Shown here piece after piece: positions 24,001 to 64,000 of a DNA stretch of 64,000 nucleotides. Under the pieces are notes generated by a model, which saw only the letters and a list, made by a program, of their open reading frames with translations, had not been told where the DNA came from and did no database searches. Numbering within the stretch: the first letter of the stretch is position 1; every line of letters starts with the position of its first letter. A program made the translations under genes and the position numbers. The DNA comes from Tubiluchus corallicola (lineage: Eukaryota > Priapulida > Priapulimorpha > Priapulimorphida > Tubiluchidae), in NCBI GenBank assembly GCA_030141605.1, contig JAQGDQ010000827.1, positions 1 through 64,000 on the forward strand, read 5' to 3'.

Positions 24001-26685
24001 TAAATGAGGAAGTTATTTTCGTAGGATGGGGATCTCTAGGAATCAGCGGTGCACCAGCAGAACTACATGAACGCCTGCAAAAGGTGTCGACTTGGGTTTT
24101 TGACGTAGGTACATGCAGTGCGTATAACGCAACTGTTTTGCTGTGCACATATGACTCGACGGGCTGTTCTTGCGCAGGCGATTCGGGTGGGCCAGCGCTG
24201 TTAGCAAGCACAGGAGAGTTAGTTGGCGTAATATCCAGTTCAACTGGTACTGAAACCGGAGGTGACCATCCACAATCTGTGAGTTCGGTCGTAAGACTTT
24301 CTTATTATTTGGACTGGATTGATGATGAGCTATATTATTCGAATCGTTTACAGTTCAGTGGTCATTATGATGATACCGGTCATAGTCGTAGTGCCAGTGA
24401 CACAGTCGTAGCCCAAGAAAAACCAATGATAATTTGTATAATCATTCAGAATTTCCTATTGAGCATATGGAGACTATGGGATTATTAAATAACAAAGAAA
24501 ATTTTCAGTAGTAAAGATGTATAAGCCACCTCTTGCACTTACAATTTTCGAATTAAAAGGTTATGTTTGAAAACTTCTGCGATTTTTGCTTTTTGATAAA
24601 ACTTGTGCATCATACAGATGTTACGAAACATGGATTTCTAAGAAATATATTAGTTAAATTAGCTTAGCAGCCCTGATTGCAAACAGAATGAAACTTTGAT
24701 AATTTCGCAAGACTTAAACTAAATAAAAATTTATTTGACTTTTGTCAGAACCAGCTACCAACTGAAATAATTTCCACTATAGTAATAGTATTACTATTAC
24801 AATATCCAATAACATCTGATAAAATACTTTGTGGCATGTGTCCACAAAATGCACACAGAAGCTTAGGAAAATGTACAATGAACTTTGTTTGAAAGAATAT
24901 TTAGAGTATTATGCATTTTACCATTTAAAGTTTTTGATGATATTTGCTGCAATTATGCTAATAGACATAAGAACTTTTATTTCACACATAACAAGATATA
25001 CAGATTGTAGTCAGTTGACAAGTAAATATTTAAATAATGTGGGGAAAGGGAACGACCTTACAGTCTTTTGCTCCCTTCCCCTATATAAAGTGAAATAAAT
25101 AATTTTAATCAACTTGTAGACAATAATATAGTTATTTTTTTATGAGTACAATATAATGGTGTTGTTTTTTTTAATTTTAGTTTTATCCCAGTAACTACTT
25201 TAATCAGATTTTCGATAGTATAGAAGCATGAATCACAAGCACAAACAGAATTACAAACAGAATTGTTCCAATAAATCCAAATATTCACTATGCTTAATCT
25301 CCACAAAAGAATTCTCCAGCTAATAATATTACTACACAATTAAAATATTTCCATGTTGGCTTTTTGCCACATTCATGATCTGGCTATCACATCGGTGAGG
25401 TCACACCATTATCTTTGATAACAAAATGGCACAAGCTCCCCGATAAAGCTAGAGATCAAGGCTCCGGCCTACTGCCATGATTTGTCCAAAATACGCAAAA
25501 AGGACGACAAAATCCTAGTCTCTGTCCAATTAGAATAGAATAGAATAGCACATCGTATATATTAATTCTGCTGGTATATATATACATATATTTATATATA
25601 TATATAAGATTCGTGGCTACAGCTTCGACGACGGCACCATTTGCGGCGATCTATACATGAAACGAAAGGTCTCGATCTAGTGTCGTGCCATTGGAGGTAC
25701 TAGTGTCGTGCCAATCGGGCCGTCCAAGACGAACGGGGGGCGAGAAACCTCCAAAAATGGCCATTTTTCGGCCGTTTTTTTGCAAAACTTATACCGCTGA
25801 GATCTGAAGAACGGAATGGGCCATGGGGGTGTGCTGGCTATGGATAGATAGCCCGTTCAGAGGTGGGTGTAGTAGGCATATTTAGAATTCCAGAGAGGGC
25901 CACGGCGACCCGCAACGGTCGTTTTCCCGGACCCAACTCGCGATTTTTTCGAAATTTTGACCAAACAGCATGGGGAAAAATGTTCTAACGACGCCTGGTG
26001 GGACTTTCGGAAAGAGATATATAGCTCTTTAGAAAGAGGAAGGACAGTGCCACACGATGATGTGGGCTATATTTTAGGACAGGTCCACTGAGAGGAGTAC
26101 TGGCGAGTTAATTAGATGTTCTATTTTCGGCAATTTTCGCTTAGAAAACTGCTGACGCAAAGCCATTGTTGTGACGTCATCCATTATATTCTGCTATAAC
26201 CTTATAGCTTTAATTCAGTAAAAGCTGCTGCTGCTGGCTTTGCGTTAGGTAAGTAAACAAACACTAGGTAGAACGTTCGCGTATTTTTGATTATACGTGT
26301 ATTTATACGCAAATTTTTTTGGCGGGGCCTTTGGTAGTATATTTATTAATATCCTTCAGTCCAAAAAACAAATAACAAAACAGAAATAAGATACATTTTA
26401 CAAATGGAGATGTGGTGGCGATTAGACCAAAGTGATGTAGGACTGGCTTTAACATTCACACCACTGTTCATTCCAATATATTTATAAAAACTAGTATTAG
26501 TAGAAGCAATCTACTTTTTATAGATCGCAAAGCCGTAAAAAGATCAACAATTACTAATTTCTACTTCTCCAACTACAGCTTCTAACTCACATACTTACAC
26601 TCTTAAATGTTAGCAATGGTTCGCTTTTATTCGCTAAATTTGTAAAGAAGTGAAAACGAAAGTTTCTTAAGACGGAGGACGCCAT
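3086..26685 (-). CDS. IDH3G: Isocitrate dehydrogenase [NAD] subunit gamma, mitochondrial (11 coding exons)
   Basis: Regulatory gamma subunit of the mitochondrial NAD-dependent isocitrate dehydrogenase, which oxidises isocitrate to 2-oxoglutarate in the TCA cycle. Minus-strand exons: 26599-26685, 18815-18865, 17453-17547, 14824-14939, 12345-12535, 9808-9941, 8723-8825, 6841-6987, 5101-5195, 3452-3512, 3086-3178. Together they give 1173 nt (390 residues plus stop), close to the vertebrate length, and every junction is AG/GT and in frame. Exon 1 starts [14 protein letters not shown], an arginine-rich, acid-poor presequence. Then come [20 protein letters not shown] (nucleotide-fold start, about residue 50), RENTEGEY (about 170), [12 protein letters not shown] (about 215), [19 protein letters not shown] and NLYGNI (about 260-275), [16 protein letters not shown] (about 310) and HTPDLGG near the end. 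[10 protein letters not shown] favours gamma over beta. The start is the first Met before a GTAAGT donor in phase 0. Exon 1 was found only by reading 7.7 kb upstream, and is the least certain exon. Confidence 0.93.
3776..4014 (+). repeat. Purine-rich tract in IDH3G intron 10
   Basis: About 240 bases are almost wholly A and G on the plus strand (GGAAAG/GAGGAA-like words without a fixed period). Such tracts can form triplex DNA. The pyrimidine-rich open frames on the other strand are artefacts of this composition. Confidence 0.7.
4571..5030. mobile_element. Pogo/Tigger-like MITE
   Basis: Inverted ends CAGTGTTCCCTCGCTTATCG and its complement at 5011-5030 are flanked by TA (4569-4570 and 5031-5032). 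The TA duplication and CAGT start match the pogo/Tigger group. It has no transposase. It lies in the same IDH3G intron, 70 bp from exon 5101-5195. Confidence 0.85.
5437..5892. mobile_element. Tc1-like MITE with inverted repeats of about 80 bp
   Basis: The two ends share GTGGCCAAAAGTTTAAGCCC and a further 60 bases in inverted orientation, with TA on both sides (5435-5436, 5893-5894). The interior has no transposase. Long TIRs and a TA target fit the Tc1/mariner superfamily. Confidence 0.85.
5895..6780. other. IDH3G intron 8, unclassified
   Basis: Includes an open but unrecognised stretch (5895-6125) and a G/C-rich segment (6330-6420, with CCCCGAATGGGGTTC) that looks like an old repeat fragment. 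No exon is supported: no conserved protein motif is seen, and the flanking IDH3G exons already join in frame. Confidence 0.35.
7300..8070 (+). mobile_element. Interspersed repeat R1, copy 1
   Basis: About 770 bp matches 15602-16365 in the same orientation (shared CTTGGAATCAGGAAACTCC at the left and TTTTAACTATGCCGAC at the right). A third copy is inverted at 18948-20030. No coding capacity or terminal inverted repeat is seen, and the class is unknown. Confidence 0.8.
8204..8685. mobile_element. hAT-like MITE (family h1)
   Basis: The ends CAGAGGTGTGCAAATTATCT and TTTGCACACCCCTG are inverted. The 8-bp flanks ctcaaatg (8196-8203) and ctctaatg (8686-8693) match at 7 of 8 bases, as expected for hAT. 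Other copies are at 30632-30984 and 52515-52972. The element ends 38 bp from exon 8723-8825. Confidence 0.85.
9223..9787. repeat. (GAAGT)n-type satellite
   Basis: About 560 bp of a degenerate 5-bp repeat (gtgaa/gtaaa variants). It runs to within about 20 bp of the exon at 9808-9941, right up to the splice donor region of IDH3G intron 5. The long (HFTSL)n open frames in it are artefacts. Confidence 0.95.
10064..10773 (+). mobile_element. Interspersed repeat R2, copy 1
   Basis: About 700 bp matches 25554-26333 in opposite orientation. Both start at CAAAGGCCCCGC and end in a (TA)n run followed by a CAG(C/T)AGAATTAATAT-like edge. No TIR or coding capacity is seen. It could be a 3' LINE or Helitron-like remnant; the class is not determined. 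Confidence 0.75.
10774..12344. other. IDH3G intron, no gene seen
   Basis: AT-rich. A short gttcatagttcatag direct repeat after AATAAAA at about 12285-12308 resembles the microsatellite tail of a LINE 3' end, but no reverse-transcriptase frame is seen. Otherwise nothing is recognised. Confidence 0.35.
12653..13467. mobile_element. Pogo/Tigger-like element
   Basis: The ends CAGTAGTCGCCGCT and AGCGCCTACTG are inverted, flanked by TA (12651-12652 and 13468-13469). It is 815 bp long with no intact transposase. A related copy at 37889 is interrupted by a solo LTR. Confidence 0.8.
13755..14488 (+). mobile_element. hAT-like element h2, copy 1, with telomere-like block
   Basis: Matches 36261-37162 in inverted orientation. 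It contains a CCCTAA/CCTAAT-rich block (13829-13893) followed by a module starting AGGGTTACCATACGTCC (13973) and ending GGTAACCCTA. The left end is less complete than in the other copy. Confidence 0.75.
13829..13893. repeat. Telomere-like (CCCTAA)-related block
   Basis: Short run of CCCTAAC, CCTAATC and CCTAGC words inside repeat h2; mirrored at 37003-37072. It is part of the transposon and not a chromosome end. Confidence 0.85.
14973..15371 (-). mobile_element. Solo LTR, family A, copy 1 (minus orientation)
   Basis: The left edge tgttgtgtttctctcggaag is the complement of the 3' edge of the LTRs at 40652-41007 and 45101-45474. It carries the reverse of the AATAAAC and TATATAAGG signals seen there. 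No matching 5-bp duplication is visible (gaaat and gcccc), so it may be truncated or rearranged. It starts 33 bp from the acceptor of exon 14824-14939. Confidence 0.75.
15521..16365 (+). mobile_element. Interspersed repeat R1, copy 2
   Basis: Aligns with copy 1 (7300-8070) and extends further left. The left part (15521-15620) is the single-copy version of the 46-bp unit that is amplified at 19012-19968. Confidence 0.8.
16366..17452. other. IDH3G intron, no gene seen
   Basis: A 165-codon open frame (16364-16861, plus) has no recognisable motif and overlaps the end of R1. The segment 16730-16860 is more GC-rich and may be another repeat. Nothing else is supported. Confidence 0.35.
17600..17762. 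repeat. 163-bp direct duplication, left copy
   Basis: Runs from taataacctatttaag to gtacataaacac. It recurs at 18155-18322 with about ten differences. The two copies abut the two ends of the MITE at 17763-18156. Confidence 0.9.
17763..18156. mobile_element. hAT-like MITE with TAGGGGTGAGCAT ends
   Basis: TAGGGGTGAGCAT at the left and GAATGCTCACCCCTA at the right are inverted. Subterminal TTCGAATTCGAA-like palindromes are frequent. No simple 8-bp duplication is seen; instead it is flanked by the 163-bp duplication. Confidence 0.8.
18155..18322. repeat. 163-bp direct duplication, right copy
   Basis: Second copy of 17600-17762, with small insertions in the T run and before the gtacataaacac end. 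Confidence 0.9.
18948..20030 (-). mobile_element. Interspersed repeat R1, copy 3 (inverted), with expanded array
   Basis: The left edge (18948-19020) is the complement of 15602-15690, and the right edge (19964-20030) is the complement of 15521-15580. Between them, 46 bp that are single-copy in copy 2 are present as about 21 tandem units. Confidence 0.8.
19012..19968. repeat. 46-bp minisatellite with eight-unit higher-order period
   Basis: Units run tatagacttaaaa(agcctta or gggctca)... There are about 21 units. Variant types recur every eighth unit: unit starts at 19195 and 19563 are 368 bp apart (8 x 46), and eight successive types repeat in the same order, with one unit having lost a base. 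Confidence 0.93.
20261..20443 (+). other. Isolated open segment with splice donor, unrecognised
   Basis: An open frame from the in-frame TAA at 20265 runs through [20 protein letters not shown] to a GTAAGT donor at about 20440. The composition is plausible for an exon, but I recognise no family and no partner exon. It lies between two minisatellites in IDH3G intron 1 and could be a transposon remnant. Confidence 0.2.
20987..23203. repeat. 55-bp satellite array, about 40 units
   Basis: The unit is aggcaagtaaccagacaacc plus about 35 bp (aatgcacattcaagaactgg...). A shorter unit of about 39 bp, lacking the aactggtcatgta part, recurs at about 21187, 21562, 22062 and 22707 inside longer blocks that are themselves duplicated (for example about 21045-21290 and 21420-21665). 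The array lies about 270 bp upstream of the serine protease gene. Confidence 0.95.
23475..24488 (+). CDS. Trypsin-like serine protease (S1), intronless, nested in IDH3G intron 1
   Basis: A 337-residue secreted or membrane-anchored S1-family protease. A hydrophobic N-terminus (residues 1-18) looks like a signal peptide. A pro-segment ends at Arg49, followed by IRGGEE, the new N-terminus after activation. The triad is His91 (TAAHC), Asp146 (DIALVR) and Ser237 (GDSGGP). Cys76-Cys92 and Cys214-Cys224 match conserved disulfides, and Cys170 probably links to a pro-segment cysteine. Odd points: the residue at chymotrypsin position 189 is Cys ([11 protein letters not shown]), the Trp215-Gly216 pair is replaced by serines, and Cys220 is missing. 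Specificity should therefore not be trypsin-like. The last 20 residues are hydrophobic ([11 protein letters not shown]), suggesting a membrane or GPI anchor. AATAAA follows at 24722. No intron is seen, which fits a retrocopy origin (inference). Start: first Met, in front of the signal peptide. Confidence 0.9.
   Translation: MNIITTFVLLCTGCTLRLWFDTCSSTSAMISTSINNSLDNVTRLPGEPRIRGGEELFEREFPFIVGISTKGDTDFCGGNLIDNLWVLTAAHCFLEDDKKTWEQPGKHLKIFLGSNKLFESTVQRWVYWYKRHPQFDPNSDQPNAHDIALVRMNEHVHFTHDIKPANLPICNKDSYINEEVIFVGWGSLGISGAPAELHERLQKVSTWVFDVGTCSAYNATVLLCTYDSTGCSCAGDSGGPALLASTGELVGVISSSTGTETGGDHPQSVSSVVRLSYYLDWIDDELYYSNRLQFSGHYDDTGHSRSASDTVVAQEKPMIICIIIQNFLLSIWRLWDY
24489..25553. other. Protease 3' UTR and IDH3G intron 1
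   Basis: Contains the AATAAA at 24722-24727. Small open frames (24829-25098 plus, 25109-25339 minus) have no recognisable content. Nothing else is seen. Confidence 0.4.
25554..26333 (-). mobile_element. Interspersed repeat R2, copy 2 (inverted)
   Basis: Reverse-orientation match to 10064-10773, including the (TA)n edge at the left and GGCGGGGCCTTTG at the right. It ends 265 bp from IDH3G exon 1. Confidence 0.75.
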
Positions 26686-27110
26686 TGCCGATTTGCCACT
26701 CAAATTCAGTTCGTTTAAGTTTAGTTGCCAATCATCACGACTAAGTGAGCACATGCATAAGAATCCACAAAGTAATCAATAGCCATCAAAGGCGATCACA
26801 AGAACAATGAAACTATTCCCACTGAAAGGCTAATCATTCACTCTGGTTAGGAGTGGTTATCCGGTTGGAGTCTGGATCGGAATTTGGGTGCTCTTTTTTA
26901 AAATTGTAATAGCAACGCACCTTTTAATAGATTGTAAGGAGTCTAATGACCACCACACTAAATGCTAACACTTATACTAATCACACAAAAGTATTCTAAA
27001 CAATTAAATAGTCTAAATCTGCTAGAACATGTTGCCCTCTGTCCCCTGTTGTGGTTTATCAAACTGATATACAACACAAATGAAATTATTTCAGAATTAT
27101 TGCAGTGGAT
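26686..27110. other. IDH3G upstream region
   Basis: 5' flank of the minus-strand IDH3G gene. The start codon context is GGCAATGGC. No TATA box is obvious. No other feature is seen. Confidence 0.35.
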
Positions 27111-27116
27111 TTGTGA

Positions 27117-27880
27117 AGTAAGTAAGTAAGTATCTTTATTTATCACCTTTTACAAGAAAAACACAGAGTATGAAACGATAATATGATAGTATTATACAAA
27201 GTGACAAGATTATTAATTGAATAAATTATCTGAGTTAATGATATTCAAGTGATTGATGAAAGGATGCCGAAAAACTAAAAGTTACCAATGTCAACCACCC
27301 TGAAGATAAGTATTTTAAACAAGTTTATATTATTAATAACATGATTGCAAAGAATTCAGCAGATTAAAAGAGGCCCAAGCTTTTCCCCAACAACTAACAA
27401 ACTCCCAATAACTCTAAAAACATGTAAAATATAATGGTAATTAGGTATTTTTGCCCACTATTGTGGCGCAACAGGCAAGTCCTACTTGGTTTCGGATGTT
27501 TAAGAGAAAAAACACTCTTCTATGTTTTTCTATTTCTCACCATTAAAACAAATTACGTACAATAATAAAAGAGGCAGCCCGCAAAGTATTTAAAATCCCA
27601 AAACAAACAAATTTAGCTGAAGCATGGTGTGAGAGCAATGGCAGGTAGACAATTAAACTGACTATGGATCTAAGCTCAGGGACCCAAAAAGAGAGGCAAC
27701 AAGAAATACCATTTTTCACATCACTGTATTTACTAGCCATTGGTTTCCTGTTCCAACATTTAATCACAAATAAAGTAAAATTATTTGTGTTGTCTCTTGC
27801 AAATCTCAGATCAGCATTAAATTCTTTAATGTACACACTTCTTTTCATCCATTTTCCTAAATGACTCGTTTGTATAATCA
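27117..27880 (-). mobile_element. Possible LINE 3' fragment
   Basis: On the minus strand the sequence ends in AATAAAGATAC followed by (TTAC)3, a typical microsatellite tail of a LINE. An upstream 112-codon frame (27543-27881) has no certain motif. Classification is tentative. Confidence 0.4.
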
Positions 27881-27889
27881 TCCTCTAAC

Positions 27890-29165
27890 TTTTACAAAAC
27901 CTCTTGTCTTTTTACAGATGTTAACAAATACCAGCCGAATTATGTTAGTAAGAAAATTCGTTAGTTATTAGTACAAAAATAAAAATTGTTTATATGTATG
28001 TATAGCAATGTGACATTCTTTTTTTAGATAACAATCAAACAAACACCCAATTTCCTTGAGAAAATAGTTATATTTATAGATAGCATTTCGTTCCGTCTGT
28101 ATTTCTGTTTATTCTAATTAAATAAGATTCAGAACATGTCCTAAGTAGGTTTAAAAACATTATAAAAATTATACTCTTTAAACAAATAAATTTCTTAGTG
28201 AATTATACAGATATGTACAATGCCAATTTTACAATAAATAAATAAATAATCGTAATAAATTTGAGCTTTAAGATATAAGCCAATGCTGGAGGTAGATTGT
28301 TTACCACACAATAGATTACATAATTATAACAAAGCGGACTAGATATGTAAAGTTATCTTCAAAACAGCATACCTAATTATGCAGTTACTGAGACTCGATT
28401 GAAAGATAATAGAGGGTCACTGTATGTATTTTATGTAAATGTTTGTATATGCGTACAATTTTAAATAAGGAATTACAATAATAATAATTATGCAACAGGA
28501 AAATGCTAACATTCATTCAAAAAAGATCAGTATCAACAACATCATACTAAAGTATGTTCAAAAACAGTACACAACAGCAACTTTGCTAATGATTATAGAT
28601 TATCATACTAATGACTTTATTACAAATTATAAATGTCACTCTAGCAAATATTCAGTGATTACAATTTTTTGCACACTTTCTTATATAATCCCATTTAACT
28701 ACAAAAAAGTTTAAATATCAATTTTATTTCTTTAATGCCCAAATTCACCACACTAGCTACACAGTTGTTTTTGAATTGTTTTAAATGGTACTTGACGGAC
28801 ATTCGCTTTTTTCAATATCACAAAATTGACCAGGCAACAGCAAAACACTGTTCAAGCACAAACAAATACGTGTTTATGGAAACACCATCCTAGTATTACT
28901 CCAAATGGCATAATAATTTGAACTCAGCAATAGTAAAAACCTGATTAAGAGACGTTCATAAGCAAATATCTCCGAAAATTTGTACAGCAAAGAAAATGAT
29001 GTGTACTTAAATTTTTAAACATAATTTTCCAAACATATATCTTTGCAATAGCGAGATAAATGCAATGAGTCCTTATGCTAGCATCTTTTAACTGACATTG
29101 TTTAATATATTTTGCATTATTTACAGATGTTACTTTAGCTCAAACAATTGTAAAACTTCCTCCTT
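27890..29165. other. Intergenic between DNAI4 and IDH3G
   Basis: AT-rich, with no exon or repeat recognised. It holds the DNAI4 3' UTR on the minus strand. Confidence 0.4.
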
Positions 29166-63779
<34,614 letters not shown>

Positions 63780-63880
63780 CTTAATTAGTTTGCACTTCTT
63801 TTCTAAGTTTTTTTTCAATAATTTATTATACGTATCCGTCAAGAGCAGATGTCGAGCATCGCGCCGTTGCCAAAACTCTT

Positions 63881-63893
63881 GTTGCTAAGCAAC
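63881..63893. promoter_or_regulatory. X-box (RFX site) upstream of DNAI4
   Basis: GTTGCTAAGCAAC is a perfect palindrome with two RFX half-sites (GTTRCY / RGYAAC) and a one-base spacer. It is about 100 bp upstream of the DNAI4 start codon. X-boxes at this distance are a known mark of ciliary genes controlled by RFX factors. Extra half-sites are nearby (GTTGCC at 63865-63870, AGCAACC at about 63916). Confidence 0.8.
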
Positions 63894-64000
63894 ACTTAGC
63901 GTACCTCTACATGTAGCAACCATAGATAATAATATTACTGACGTAATCAAGCAAAACCGCCTTTCTTGCGCCACCTGACGTGCAAAATCAAAGTCAAAGC

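Noticed and set aside
23465-24273. Minus-strand frames opposite the protease
   Set aside because: They are shadows of the plus-strand protease, whose signal peptide, triad and cysteines give a complete explanation.

Overview
The window is genomic DNA from a ciliated animal. The genes have GT-AG introns with the usual metazoan phases, the sequence is AT-rich by eye, and the introns carry many short transposons, solo LTRs and minisatellites. The presence of an axonemal dynein intermediate chain means the lineage makes motile cilia. I cannot name the species or phylum.

Layout. (1) 688-813 on the plus strand is the last coding exon of a kinesin whose motor domain ends the protein. (2) 3086-26685 on the minus strand is a complete gene for the gamma-type regulatory subunit of mitochondrial NAD-isocitrate dehydrogenase (IDH3G): 11 coding exons, 390 residues, all phases consistent. 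(3) 23475-24488 on the plus strand is an intronless trypsin-like serine protease lying inside the 7.7-kb first intron of IDH3G, in antisense orientation. (4) 29166-63779 on the minus strand is a complete 20-exon gene for axonemal dynein intermediate chain 4 (DNAI4/WDR78), 801 residues. An RFX-type X-box lies about 100 bp upstream of its start codon. All exons were read by eye from the sequence. Every junction is AG/GT and keeps the frame, which is strong internal support. IDH3G and DNAI4 are head to tail and 2.5 kb apart; the kinesin converges on IDH3G.

The rest is repeats. These include hAT, pogo/Tigger-like, Tc1-like and piggyBac-like non-autonomous elements with visible target-site duplications; two families of solo LTRs with 5-bp duplications; 5'-truncated LINE fragments; a 5S-rRNA-derived SINE; and tandem arrays with 5-, 31-, 46-, 55-, 70-, 84- and 106-bp units. 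The most unusual structures are: an array of partial copies of a DNAI4 exon, each with its own splice acceptor and itself split by a LINE; a 46-bp minisatellite with an eight-unit higher-order period that grew out of the end of an interspersed repeat; a MITE flanked by a 163-bp direct duplication; and a protease with a remodelled specificity pocket nested in a metabolic gene.

The genes do not form a functional pathway together: one is mitochondrial TCA-cycle metabolism, one ciliary motility, one microtubule transport and one extracellular or cell-surface proteolysis. I saw no tRNA gene, intact rRNA gene or CRISPR array.
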